Shown here: positions 1 through 8,073 of the stretch, one piece after another
Position numbering within the stretch: position 1 is the first letter of the stretch
How the letters are laid out: each line of letters opens with the position of its first letter
Assembly (NCBI GenBank): GCA_028820215.1
Contig: JAPPKD010000079.1
Coordinates: forward strand, 1-64,000
Direction of reading: 5' to 3'
From: Spirochaetaceae bacterium
GTDB lineage: Bacteria; Spirochaetota; Spirochaetia; SZUA-6; Bin103
Length of the DNA stretch: 64,000 nucleotides
Translations under genes and position numbers: made by a program
The notes under the pieces: generated by a model
Told to the model about the DNA's origin: nothing
The model's database searches: none
The model's input: the letters and a program-made list of their open reading frames with translations, nothing else

Positions 1-45
1 AAATCGGCGGACGCGCCTACTTTTTCTCCTCTCCTACACGAATAA

Positions 46-312
46 GCCGGGCTCACAGCAGACGATGCACGACTCATTGAGGCTGCCCATGAACTATCAA
101 GGTCGAAGACGCGCGAGGCGCATCGCGGACGCGGCTTGGATCTTGACATCCGTCGGTACATAGCGGCATTCGAAGGCCGGGGAATGTACCGAATTATCAG
201 TGGCAAGGGGGAATATACGGTCGAGTCAGGTCCCGGCGGCCGCTCCGCGCGCCGTGTTTTCTCACGCCCTTTGACAGGGACTTTCATACAATGGAGGATG
301 GAACTGCCATGA
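46..312 (+). pseudogene. C-terminal fragment of a histidine-kinase-like (HATPase_c) ATP-binding protein
   Basis: Read in the frame that stops with TGA at 310-312, this stretch encodes about 88 residues that look like the end of a GHKL ATPase: a glycine box (GRGLDLDIRR), a GRGMYRI strand and a final GTFIQWRMELP strand. The frame has a TAA at 43-45, so the gene is either broken or frameshifted there, or the rest lies outside the window in another frame. Its stop overlaps the start of the next gene as ATGA. A GHKL ATPase next to a DUF4325 protein is a recurring pairing, which supports the identification. Without the N-terminal half it is unlikely to bind ATP. Confidence 0.6.
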
Positions 313-668
313 ATACGACTCGTTCAAAGACGATCTCGGTAGCCAAAGACTTCTCACCCTACCCTGCTGGACGTTTTCTCGATGATGGGAAATATAGTGG
401 CGAAGCGTTCAGGGATAATTTACTCGTGCCGGCGCTCAAAGACGATGGCTTCGAGCTCATACGCGTATGTCTTGACGGTGTTGCAGGGGTTGGCTCTTCA
501 TTCCTGGAAGAAGCATTCGGCGGCTTAGTTCGGAAGGGAACGTTTAGCAAAGAGTTTCTCGCCAATCACCTAGCGATAGTGACAACCGATGACGGATTGA
601 GGGACTTTGTCGAACTTGCGAAGCGTTACATTGACGATGCAACGCCCGATGCCGAAACGGTCACGTAG
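309..668 (+). CDS. STAS-like domain protein (DUF4325 family)
   Basis: A protein of 119 residues. The core reads as the DUF4325/STAS-like pattern: GEAFRDNLLVPAL, then a hydrophobic strand with LDGVAGVGSSFLEEAFGGLVR. I place the start at ATG 309 because a GGAGG at 293-297 sits 11 bases ahead and the codon overlaps the upstream stop (ATGA); an ATG at 291 would put the ribosome site inside the gene. Proteins of this family usually follow an ATPase gene, as here, and by analogy with anti-sigma/anti-anti-sigma pairs may be its partner; that role is inferred. Codon use is AT-richer than the rest of the window. Confidence 0.75.
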   Translation: MNTTRSKTISVAKDFSPYPAGRFLDDGKYSGEAFRDNLLVPALKDDGFELIRVCLDGVAGVGSSFLEEAFGGLVRKGTFSKEFLANHLAIVTTDDGLRDFVELAKRYIDDATPDAETVT

Positions 669-706
669 GGATTGGTGAGAGCTGTACAAGCGTGTAGTGC
701 GCCACT

Positions 707-1171
707 ATGCTTGAAAATAATTCACTGGCACAACTCGCCTCGGTGCTCTTGCCGCTTGTTTCGGCGGTTGTTGTTGCCTTGGTTGCGCTGATAGGGAATC
801 ACTGGCTACAAAGGAGATTGGGCAAGAGGCTACGAGACTTGACCGAACTCAAGACCCACCTTTACAGGCTCATCACTCTATCGTCGCAATATTGGGCTCG
901 CGATGACAACACCAAATCAGGCCGCCAAGAGCTTGAAGCACTTATCATCGCAGAGCAGCACATAGTTCGCGCCCAGTTGATGGAGATGGGAAATCAGACC
1001 AGGAGGCTCAAGCGCTGGTACGACCGTACTGCAGAGCACCGACTGAACCTGACGGACGCCATAACGGGCGGCTGCTTCCAGCAAACTGCTTGGTCGCCAG
1101 ATCCAGTACGGGTGACGCTCGCTGCGCGCGAGATCCAGTTACTTATCGAGAGCCTGAATCTTAAGTTCTAA
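707..1171 (+). CDS. hypothetical protein with one N-terminal membrane helix
   Basis: A protein of 154 residues that I do not recognise. Residues about 8-32 form one hydrophobic segment (LASVLLPLVSAVVVALVALIG), followed by a basic, mostly helical region (RRLGKRLRDL) that should lie in the cytoplasm. No catalytic motif is visible. There is no good ribosome site before ATG 707. Like its upstream neighbour it is AT-richer than the genome average, so the two may have arrived together. It could be a small accessory membrane protein; no function can be assigned. Confidence 0.6.
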   Translation: MLENNSLAQLASVLLPLVSAVVVALVALIGNHWLQRRLGKRLRDLTELKTHLYRLITLSSQYWARDDNTKSGRQELEALIIAEQHIVRAQLMEMGNQTRRLKRWYDRTAEHRLNLTDAITGGCFQQTAWSPDPVRVTLAAREIQLLIESLNLKF

Positions 1172-1289
1172 GTCACGGGCAGCCGTGCCCGAGCCAGTAC
1201 TGCGTGGGGTCGGAGCTTGGACAGGTGCGCCCACCCCTCCTCCTGAGCGCGGACGGCAGGAGTTCAATTTCAATGGATCCCACTAATGA

Positions 1290-1445
1290 CCGGGATTCGG
1301 CATCACAGTGCTGGAGCTGGGAGTACGGTGTTTTCCTCTGCGCGGGCTGCAGGTAGTGCGAGGCGAGTGGAATCTGGTGTCCACGGCGTGGAATCTGAAG
1401 CGGTTGTATGTTCTGGTAGAGTGGTCGCGCGCTGGTCAGAACCCG
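1290..1445 (+). mobile_element. remnant of an IS1182-type (DDE) transposase, C-terminal end
   Basis: In the frame opened by GTG 1308 the translation contains LRGLQVVRGEWNLVSTAWNLK, which matches the C-terminal signature of IS1182/DDE_Tnp_1_6 transposases (xGLxKVRGEWxLxCTAxNL). A TGA at 1287-1289 cuts the frame directly upstream and no catalytic DDE region or terminal inverted repeat can be found, so this is decayed debris, not a live element. The remaining bases from 1172 to 1670 hold no convincing gene. Confidence 0.55.
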
Positions 1446-1670
1446 ACCACGGTCCCCGAAATGGCGCCAGCGATTAAATTGGCGAGCATTCCGGGACTCT
1501 CCCCACGTCCCCTACCTCCGCAGCCTCCGTTGGCCACGAACCAGAGCACCGACGGCGCCATCGCCGACTATGTCACTGCCGGCCCGGATGCATGAAGCAG
1601 ACAGACTCCAAGAGCGTACAATAGAGCCGCGTAAAGGGGCGCTACGTCACAGAGAGTCCGGGACCGTTCG

Positions 1671-2921
1671 TCAGTGTACCCATATCACCCGGTTCGACAG
1701 GATGTCCATGAGGCTGTCGCCCGCGGGACCTTCCTGGTAGAGGATGCCGGGGGAGGCCGGCGGCGGGACGACTCCCAGGGGGCGCTCCAGTTGGGGGAAC
1801 CAGTGCGCCGCGGTCGGATCGGTCGTGCTCAACTGCTCCATGGCGAAGGTGGCGCCGCCGTCGGCGGACACGAAGCGCACGACCTCGCTGGCCGGATGGC
1901 CCCAGGGAGCCTCGTCGGCAGCGTCTTCGGTGGTCGTGACTCCGACCAGCCGGCCCCCGGCGTCGAACGCGATGCTCGGCGCCACCCCCAGGCAGCGTCC
2001 CGGCGCAAGCTCCGCGCGCTCGTTCAGGACGATGCGGCGCCAGCTCCCTCCACCCGCGGGCGTGCAGAGGACATTGGTGCCCACGCCGGCCGACCACTCG
2101 CTGTGGACCAGCCACGGCGTGCCGTCCGGGGCGACCGCCAACGCGCCGGCCTCCAGGGCGCTCCCGTAGTCCAGGCCGCCGGAGGCGATCACGTCGAACG
2201 TCTCGGCCGTCACGGGCAGGGTCACCTGCGTTCCGTCGGAGCGCTGCCAGGTCCGCCCGGCGTCGGGGCTGAAGAGGTAGCCGACGGTCTGGATGTGGCC
2301 GTACGTCTCGGCATCCGACTTCTCGTGGAAGCGAATCGTCGTGTGCAGGCCCACGCGGTCCGGGGCCCAAGCGTAGGATTCGCCGAAGTGAGCGTAGTTG
2401 GGATAGCCGGAACGAGCCAGGACGAGCGGATCGCTCCAGGAGCCGCCGTGGCTCTTGCGCAGCAGGTGCAGCTCCCAGGGCCGTTCGTGTCCGAGCCTGC
2501 GCTCGCGCGTCAGGAAGCTCTGCCGGCAGCTCAGGAGGAGTTCGTCGCCGGGTCCCACGGCGAGCTTCGGGTAGCTGTAGCCGTCGCCGATCAACTCCTC
2601 GTCCGTCCACTCCGATGCGTCGTTGGGGCGCAGGGAGCGGCGGTAGCGGACCTCGTGGTGATGCGGGTAGTAGGCGACGTGCAGATACCCCTGGCTGTCG
2701 TTCACCAGCGCCGGGCCGCCGTGGTTGTCGTACGCCTCGCCGATGGTGTGAGTCGCAGACCAGGTGCCGCTGGCGCGGTCGAGGGTGCGGATCCGCACCC
2801 GGAACCCCTCGGCGACCGAGTCGAGCCACGCCACATGGACGGCGTCGCCGAGCGTGACGATCTTGTTTTCCTGCGGGTACGCGGTGGCGCGACCGCACCC
2901 GTGCGCGGAAAGCTGCGTCAC
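1671..2921 (-). CDS. BNR-repeat (BNR_4-like) sialidase-fold protein, second tandem copy
   Basis: About 416 residues, a close relative of the gene immediately upstream (most positions identical by eye). It begins at GTG 2921, which overlaps the TGA of that gene as GTGA, so it is probably translated by coupling. The family resemblance is to BNR_4 six-bladed propellers: AYDNHGGPALV, LHVAYYPHHH, GDGYSYPKLAV and an Asp-box-like SPDAGRTW. Related proteins occur with polysaccharide lyases and sialidases, but substrate and catalysis are unknown here. There is no signal peptide, so it should act in the cytoplasm. It is the last gene of a leftward operon. Confidence 0.75.
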   Translation of the reverse strand: MTQLSAHGCGRATAYPQENKIVTLGDAVHVAWLDSVAEGFRVRIRTLDRASGTWSATHTIGEAYDNHGGPALVNDSQGYLHVAYYPHHHEVRYRRSLRPNDASEWTDEELIGDGYSYPKLAVGPGDELLLSCRQSFLTRERRLGHERPWELHLLRKSHGGSWSDPLVLARSGYPNYAHFGESYAWAPDRVGLHTTIRFHEKSDAETYGHIQTVGYLFSPDAGRTWQRSDGTQVTLPVTAETFDVIASGGLDYGSALEAGALAVAPDGTPWLVHSEWSAGVGTNVLCTPAGGGSWRRIVLNERAELAPGRCLGVAPSIAFDAGGRLVGVTTTEDAADEAPWGHPASEVVRFVSADGGATFAMEQLSTTDPTAAHWFPQLERPLGVVPPPASPGILYQEGPAGDSLMDILSNRVIWVH

Positions 2922-4171
2922 ACCCAGATCACCCGGTTCGTGAGGATGTCCATGAGGCCCTCGCCCGAGGGGCCCTCCTGGTAGAGGATGCCGGGGGAGG
3001 CCGGCGGCGGCACGATCCCCAGCGGGCGCTCCAGGTGCGGGAACCAGTGCGCGGTGTCCGGATCGGTCGTGCTCAACTGCTCCATGGCGAAGGTCGCGCC
3101 GCCGTCGGCGGACACGAAGCGCACGACCTCGCTGGCCGCATCGCCCCAGGGAGCCTTGTCGGCAACGTTCTCGGTGGTCGCGACCCCGACCAGCCGGCCG
3201 GCGGCGTCGAACACGACGCTCGGCGCCAGTCCGAAGCAGCGCCCCGGCTCCAGTTCTACCTGCTCGTTCAAGACGATGCGGCGCCAGCTTCCGTCGCCCG
3301 CGGGCGTGCACACGGTGTTGGTGCCCCCGCCGGCCGCCCACTCGCTGTAGACCAGCCAGGGCGCGCCGTCCGGGGCCACCGCCAGCGCGCCGGCCTGCAG
3401 GGCACTCCCGTAGTCCAGGCCGCCGGCGGCGATCACGTCGACGGTCTCGGCCGTCACGGGCAGGGCCACCTGCGTCCCGTCCGAGTGCTGCCAGGTGCGC
3501 CCGGCGTCGGGGCTGAACAGGTAGCCGACGGTCTGAATGCGGCCGTATGCCTCGGCGTCCGACTTCTCGTGGAAACGGATCGTCATGTGCAGGCCGACGC
3601 GGTCCGGCGCCCAGGCGTAGGACTCGCCGAAGTGGGCGTAGTTGGGATGGCGTGAGCTCGCGAGGACCAGCGGCTCGCTCCAGGAGCCGCCGTGGCTCTT
3701 GCGCAGCAGGTGCAGATCCCAGGGGCGGTCATGGCCGAGCCTGCGCTCACGCGTCAGAAAGCCCTGCCGGCAACTCAGCAGCAGCTCGTCGTCGCGGCCC
3801 ACGGCAAGCTTCGGGTAGCTGTAGCCGTCGCCGATCAGCTCCTCGTCCGTCCACTCCGAGGCGTCGTTGGGACGCAGGGAGCGGCGGTAGCGGATCGCGT
3901 GGTGGTGCGGGTAGTAGGCGACGTGCAGGTAACCCTGGCTGTCGTTCACCAGCGCCGGGCCGCCGTGGTTGTCGTACGCCTCGCCGATGGTGTGCGTCTC
4001 CGACCAGGTGCCGCTGGCGCGGTCGAGGGTGCGGATCCGCACCCGGAACCCGTCGGCGACAGAGTCGAGCCAGGCGACGTGCACGGCGTCGTCCAGCGTC
4101 ACGATCTTGTTCTCCTGCGGGTACGCGGTGGAGCGACCGCACCCATGCGCGGAGAGAAGCTGACCTGCCAT
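2918..4171 (-). CDS. BNR-repeat (BNR_4-like) sialidase-fold protein, first tandem copy
   Basis: A protein of 417 residues with the same propeller motifs as its downstream copy: HVAWLDSVADGFRVRIRTLD, AYDNHGGPALV, HVAYYPHHH, SPDAGRTW and SADGGATF. The ATG at 4171 follows a clear AGGAGG with six bases between, which fixes the start. No signal peptide is present. It lies 55 bases downstream of an oxidoreductase gene, suggesting one transcript from about 6342 to 1671. The differences from the tandem copy are spread along the protein, so the duplication is not very recent. It could be a hydrolase, a lyase or a binding protein of the sialidase fold. Confidence 0.78.
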   Translation of the reverse strand: MAGQLLSAHGCGRSTAYPQENKIVTLDDAVHVAWLDSVADGFRVRIRTLDRASGTWSETHTIGEAYDNHGGPALVNDSQGYLHVAYYPHHHAIRYRRSLRPNDASEWTDEELIGDGYSYPKLAVGRDDELLLSCRQGFLTRERRLGHDRPWDLHLLRKSHGGSWSEPLVLASSRHPNYAHFGESYAWAPDRVGLHMTIRFHEKSDAEAYGRIQTVGYLFSPDAGRTWQHSDGTQVALPVTAETVDVIAAGGLDYGSALQAGALAVAPDGAPWLVYSEWAAGGGTNTVCTPAGDGSWRRIVLNEQVELEPGRCFGLAPSVVFDAAGRLVGVATTENVADKAPWGDAASEVVRFVSADGGATFAMEQLSTTDPDTAHWFPHLERPLGIVPPPASPGILYQEGPSGEGLMDILTNRVIWV

Positions 4172-4226
4172 TTCGAACCTCCTGTGCGCGATCGAATCAC
4201 GCGCCCATTTCGTTACCGTGGATGGA

Positions 4227-5465
4227 TCACAGCCACCCGGCGACCGTCCAGAACACGCCTTCGCGCCCGAAGGAGCGGTCGAGCAGGCGCGCCGCGTCAG
4301 TCGTCGGATCTGCCCCGTAGGTTTCCACGTACCGCTCGTGCAGCCGCCGTTCCAGCTCGGTCTGCTCGACCAGCGGCAGATCCAACCAGCGCGACCCCTG
4401 CAGCGCGCTCTCGCGCGCGCCGATCCACACCTCCAGGTCCTTGCGCGCTTCCGCCGCCCCGTACTCCGGCGCGCCGCCCTCGGTTACCGCCCGGTGCAGG
4501 CTGTTCAGGATCGACGCCTTGGCGACGTCGTCGTGCGCGGAGAGCCCCGCTCCGATCCCGTGGCCGGCGAAGGGATTCTCCCAGACCACCGGCGGGTCGG
4601 TGTCCACGCGGACCGCCGTCAGGACCTGCCGGTCCCCGGCCTGCTCGTACACGTCGACGAACGGGTACCGCTCCGCCTTGCCGTCGCGGTAGAGCACCAG
4701 CTCGTCGGACGTCATCCCGTTGCCGGAGAGGTAGCCGCCGGTGCCCTCGATGTCCCAGTGGCTGCCGCGCGCTCCCCCCGGCGGCATCTCGTAGAGGCAG
4801 GTCACGTCGCCTTCGTGCTCGACGACCGCGCTCTCCCACCAGCGCGTGGTCTGCCGTGCGCCGCCGTAGGTGGCGTAGGGAGGGACCTGCAGCTCCTGGG
4901 CGTACCCGAGCACCCGCCTGGGATCGAGGCCCATGGCCTTGCGCACGCCGTTGAAGCCGTGATAGCTGCCCGACCCGTACCAGAGGCGGGCGTGGTTGAG
5001 GGTGCCCAGCAGGCCCCGCTCCACGATCAGGCGCTTCAGCCGCTCGCGAGGCCAGCGCCAGACGTTCTCGGCGATCTCCCAGCACAGGTTGCGCTCCTCG
5101 CACGCGCGGCGGAGGTAGTCGCCGTGGGCGAGGGTGTCGCCGTAGGGGATCTCGGTGATGAGGTGACAGCCGTGCCCGACGGCGGCCAACGCCACGACGA
5201 TCTGGCCGTCGGTCGGCACCAGGACGAAGACGGCGTCCGGGGACTCGGCGCGCAGCATCTCCGTCACGTTGTCGTAGCGCTTCTGCACGCCGAAGAGATC
5301 GCCGGCGGTGCGCAGCGCCTCGGCTCCGCTGTCGCACAGGGCGCACAGGTCGTAGCGGTCGTCGAGCTGCGTCAGGACCGCCAGGTAGCCGCGTGCCCGG
5401 GAGTGCTCGTAGGTGCCGACGCCGACGACGGCGATGCGCAGCCGCAGCACGGCGCTACCCGCCAC
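4227..5465 (-). CDS. Gfo/Idh/MocA-family oxidoreductase
   Basis: About 412 residues. An N-terminal Rossmann fold is clear (LRIAVVGVGTYEHS at about residues 8-21), followed by the family's C-terminal sheet domain. Members oxidise or reduce sugars and sugar acids with NAD(P). The usual EKP motif with the catalytic lysine reads EIP here (LITEIPYGDTLAHG), so the reaction may differ from classical dehydrogenases. Start is GTG 5465, or GTG 5450 just after the upstream stop; the first overlaps the preceding gene by 11 bases. It sits in the leftward sugar operon between an unrecognised protein and the BNR pair. Confidence 0.85.
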   Translation of the reverse strand: MAGSAVLRLRIAVVGVGTYEHSRARGYLAVLTQLDDRYDLCALCDSGAEALRTAGDLFGVQKRYDNVTEMLRAESPDAVFVLVPTDGQIVVALAAVGHGCHLITEIPYGDTLAHGDYLRRACEERNLCWEIAENVWRWPRERLKRLIVERGLLGTLNHARLWYGSGSYHGFNGVRKAMGLDPRRVLGYAQELQVPPYATYGGARQTTRWWESAVVEHEGDVTCLYEMPPGGARGSHWDIEGTGGYLSGNGMTSDELVLYRDGKAERYPFVDVYEQAGDRQVLTAVRVDTDPPVVWENPFAGHGIGAGLSAHDDVAKASILNSLHRAVTEGGAPEYGAAEARKDLEVWIGARESALQGSRWLDLPLVEQTELERRLHERYVETYGADPTTDAARLLDRSFGREGVFWTVAGWL

Positions 5466-6342
5466 CGGAGCATTCGGCCAGGAAGGCGTCGTGCAGGGGC
5501 ACCAGCGGCGAGAGAGACGCGTCGGTCTCCGTGACCTGGAAGCGTGCCCGCACCGTGCGCCCGGAGCCGGGCACCAGGTCTTCGCCGAATAGCGACAGGT
5601 ACAGCGGGTTCTGGTCCTTGAAGTGATCGGCCAGGTTGGGGGTGTCGTAGCCGGAGATCACCGCGTAGCAGTCCTCGCGGTTTGACATGAGCACCGCGGC
5701 CACGCGGTTGGCGGGGTCGGTCTGGCACATCAGCGGCCGGGCGTAGAACCGCTGGGGGTTCCACTGGTAGGTGCCCCAGATGCGGTCCCAGCGGCCGTCG
5801 GTCGAGCGGCGGGCCGCGTGCTGGTCGCGCGCGAACACCAGCCCGGTGCCGACGAACACGTCGCTCAGGACGGGCGCGATCCACTGGTCCTGGTCAGGCG
5901 GATCGGCGAACTGGCCGCCCGCCACGAAGACGTGCGGGACCATCGAGGTGTCGAAGTAGCTCGACAGGAAGACCTCGTAGGCGGGATACGGCCAGTGGGA
6001 GTGGACCGTGACCTGAAGGTCGATGATGTTGGGTTCCTTGACGTGATAGGTCGCGGTCAGATCGGCCTTGTGCTCCTCATCCGGCTCGAAGCGGACCTCC
6101 AGAGCATCACCGTCGGCGCGCACCGACCGCTCCAGCAGGCGCGCCTGGCCCATCCAGTGGTTGGTCGAGAACAGCAGGAAGAGGTTGAAGACGTCGAACT
6201 TCGGGTGCACGACCTGGATGCCGGTGGGCTTGTGCAGCACCTCCTTGACGCCGTGGCGTTCACCGTAGGGCTGAATGAATCCGCGCAACTGCTCCGTCTC
6301 GAACTCCCAAGTGTCGTCTCCCTTTGCGTGGATGAGGGCCAT
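5455..6342 (-). CDS. conserved protein of unrecognised family, paralogue of the 15349-16251 gene
   Basis: A protein of 295 residues. The start is ATG 6342, preceded by TGGAGGA at a normal distance; the open frame extends further but without support. I do not recognise the family. It shares many aligned motifs with the protein at 15349-16251: HGV near residue 29, NLFLLF, MGQARLLERS, VTVHS, an LSSYFD segment, DVFVGTGLVFARDQHAARR and DGRW. The strand-rich pattern suggests a beta-sandwich like those that bind or cut carbohydrates. There is no signal peptide. First gene of the leftward operon, divergent from an acetyltransferase gene 73 bases away. Function is unknown; the context implies carbohydrate use. 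Confidence 0.7.
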   Translation of the reverse strand: MALIHAKGDDTWEFETEQLRGFIQPYGERHGVKEVLHKPTGIQVVHPKFDVFNLFLLFSTNHWMGQARLLERSVRADGDALEVRFEPDEEHKADLTATYHVKEPNIIDLQVTVHSHWPYPAYEVFLSSYFDTSMVPHVFVAGGQFADPPDQDQWIAPVLSDVFVGTGLVFARDQHAARRSTDGRWDRIWGTYQWNPQRFYARPLMCQTDPANRVAAVLMSNREDCYAVISGYDTPNLADHFKDQNPLYLSLFGEDLVPGSGRTVRARFQVTETDASLSPLVPLHDAFLAECSGGG

Positions 6343-6415
6343 GGTGTTCCTCCAGGGGTCGCTCGCGTCGTCGAGGACCGGAAGTATCGAGCGCGGGGCG
6401 GTTAGAATCAAGAGA

Positions 6416-6961
6416 ATGAGCGGTGAACCGGAGTACGAGCCACGGCAACTCAGCATGACCATGCGTCGCGACCGGCTGCTCCGGCTCTCCGGCACGCGGG
6501 TGCGCGAGGGGTATGAGCTGCGCCGGTGCCGGGCGAGTGACAGCGACGGCATCGCCGGCGTGCTGGGCGCCAGCGGCTTCCAGGGGTGGACGACCGAGCG
6601 AGTCGCCGATTTCCTCGCGGCGCCCGAGCGCGGCGAAGGCTCGCGCATCGTCGCGTGCGGCGACCGGATCGTCGCCTCCACCTTTGCCTCCTGGCAGGAG
6701 CTGGGCCGCAGCGGTGTTTTGGACTACGTGGCATGTCACCCCGAGCACCGGGGGCGGGGGCTCGGCCGCGCGGTGTGCTGCGGGGTGCTCGGGTTCTTCG
6801 CGGAGCGCGGCTACGAGTCGGTGTCGCTGACGACCGACGACGTCAGGCTGCCGGCGATCGCCCTCTACCTGTCGCTGGGCTTCACGCCCGACATGACACG
6901 GGACGACATGCCGGGCCGCTGGGAGAAGATCATGGGCCAACTCGGCACGCAGAGCCGATGA
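6416..6961 (+). CDS. GNAT-family N-acetyltransferase
   Basis: A protein of 181 residues when started at ATG 6416; the frame is open upstream but would overlap the divergent gene. The acetyl-CoA binding motif is visible (DYVACHPEHRGRGLGRAV), followed by the expected LYLSLGF strand near the C terminus, as in GNAT enzymes. The acceptor substrate is unknown. Its TGA overlaps the ATG of the next oxidoreductase gene (ATGA), so the two are probably co-translated, which hints at acetylation of a sugar or amino-sugar intermediate; that is inference. Confidence 0.85.
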   Translation: MSGEPEYEPRQLSMTMRRDRLLRLSGTRVREGYELRRCRASDSDGIAGVLGASGFQGWTTERVADFLAAPERGEGSRIVACGDRIVASTFASWQELGRSGVLDYVACHPEHRGRGLGRAVCCGVLGFFAERGYESVSLTTDDVRLPAIALYLSLGFTPDMTRDDMPGRWEKIMGQLGTQSR

Positions 6962-8073
6962 GCGCGCTGGAAGCCGTCAGCGTCGGGATCGTCGGCGCGG
7001 CCGGCCGCGGCGGCCGGCTCCGGCACGCGTTCGAGCTGCTCGACCAGGTGCGGATCACGGCGGTGTGCGACATCGACGCCGAGGGGCTGGAGCGCGCGCG
7101 GCGCGAGCTCGGCGCGCCGGAGGCGTACCTGGACTACGACGAGATGATCGAGCGCTCGGAGCTGGACGCGGTCATCGTCGGCACGCCGATGCCCCTGCAC
7201 GCTCAACAGGCGATCGCGGCGCTGGAGCGCGGCGTGCACGTGCTGAGCGAGGTTCCCGCGGCCGTCTCGATCGACGAGTGCCGGCGCCTGGTGCGCGCGT
7301 GCCGCGCCAGCCGGGCGAGCTACATGCTGGGCGAGAACGTCACCTACACGCGTCCCAACATGATCGTGCAGGAGATGGTGCGCAGAGGCGAGTTCGGCAC
7401 TCCGTACTATGCCGAAGGCGAGTATCTCCACGAGCTGAAGGGCCTGAACGAGGTCACCCGGTGGCGGCGCCGCTGGCAGACCGGGATCAACGGCGTGACG
7501 TACGGGACCCACAGCCTGGGGCCGATCCTGCAGTGGATGCCCGGCGACCGGGTGATGAGCGTGTGCTGCGCGGGCAGCGGCCACCACTACCGCGACCCGC
7601 GCGGCGACGAGTACGAGAACGAGGATTCCTGCGTGATGTTGTGCCGCATGCGCTCGGGCGGGCTGGTGAAAATCCGCGTGGACATGCTCTCGGACCGTCC
7701 GCACTCCATGATGAACTTCCAGCTCCAGGGCACCGACGGCTGCTACGAGTCCGCCCGCGCTCACGGAGAACGGGACCGCGTCTGGCTGCGGTCGCGCTCA
7801 CCGGACGCCAACACGTGGCTGGGCCTGGATGAGGTGGCCGGGTCGTTCCTGCCGGAAGCATGGCGCGTCCACGGCGAGCTGGCGCGCACGGCCGGCCACG
7901 GCGGCGGCGACCTCCTGGAGATCCTGGACTGGGTGCATGCGATCCGCACAGGCACGCCGCCGCGGATCGGCATCCACGAGGCGATGGACATGACCGTCCC
8001 CGGGCTGGTCAGCCAGCAGTCCATCGCCGAGGACGGACGCTGGATTACGGTGCCCGATTCCCGGGAGTGGTGA
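6958..8073 (+). CDS. Gfo/Idh/MocA-family oxidoreductase
   Basis: A protein of 371 residues starting at ATG 6958, coupled to the acetyltransferase gene. The Rossmann motif is VGIVGAAGRGGRLRHAF near residue 8, and CDIDAE follows at the end of the second strand. As in the paralogue at 4227-5465, the EKP motif is changed: it reads SEVPAAVSIDE, so the catalytic lysine is absent. The C-terminal domain keeps the family layout (ENVTYTRPNMIVQEMV, GEYLHEL). The 3' end overlaps the convergent gene at 8045 by 29 bases. Probably acts on a sugar acid or inositol-like compound; the substrate is not visible. Confidence 0.87.
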   Translation: MSALEAVSVGIVGAAGRGGRLRHAFELLDQVRITAVCDIDAEGLERARRELGAPEAYLDYDEMIERSELDAVIVGTPMPLHAQQAIAALERGVHVLSEVPAAVSIDECRRLVRACRASRASYMLGENVTYTRPNMIVQEMVRRGEFGTPYYAEGEYLHELKGLNEVTRWRRRWQTGINGVTYGTHSLGPILQWMPGDRVMSVCCAGSGHHYRDPRGDEYENEDSCVMLCRMRSGGLVKIRVDMLSDRPHSMMNFQLQGTDGCYESARAHGERDRVWLRSRSPDANTWLGLDEVAGSFLPEAWRVHGELARTAGHGGGDLLEILDWVHAIRTGTPPRIGIHEAMDMTVPGLVSQQSIAEDGRWITVPDSREW

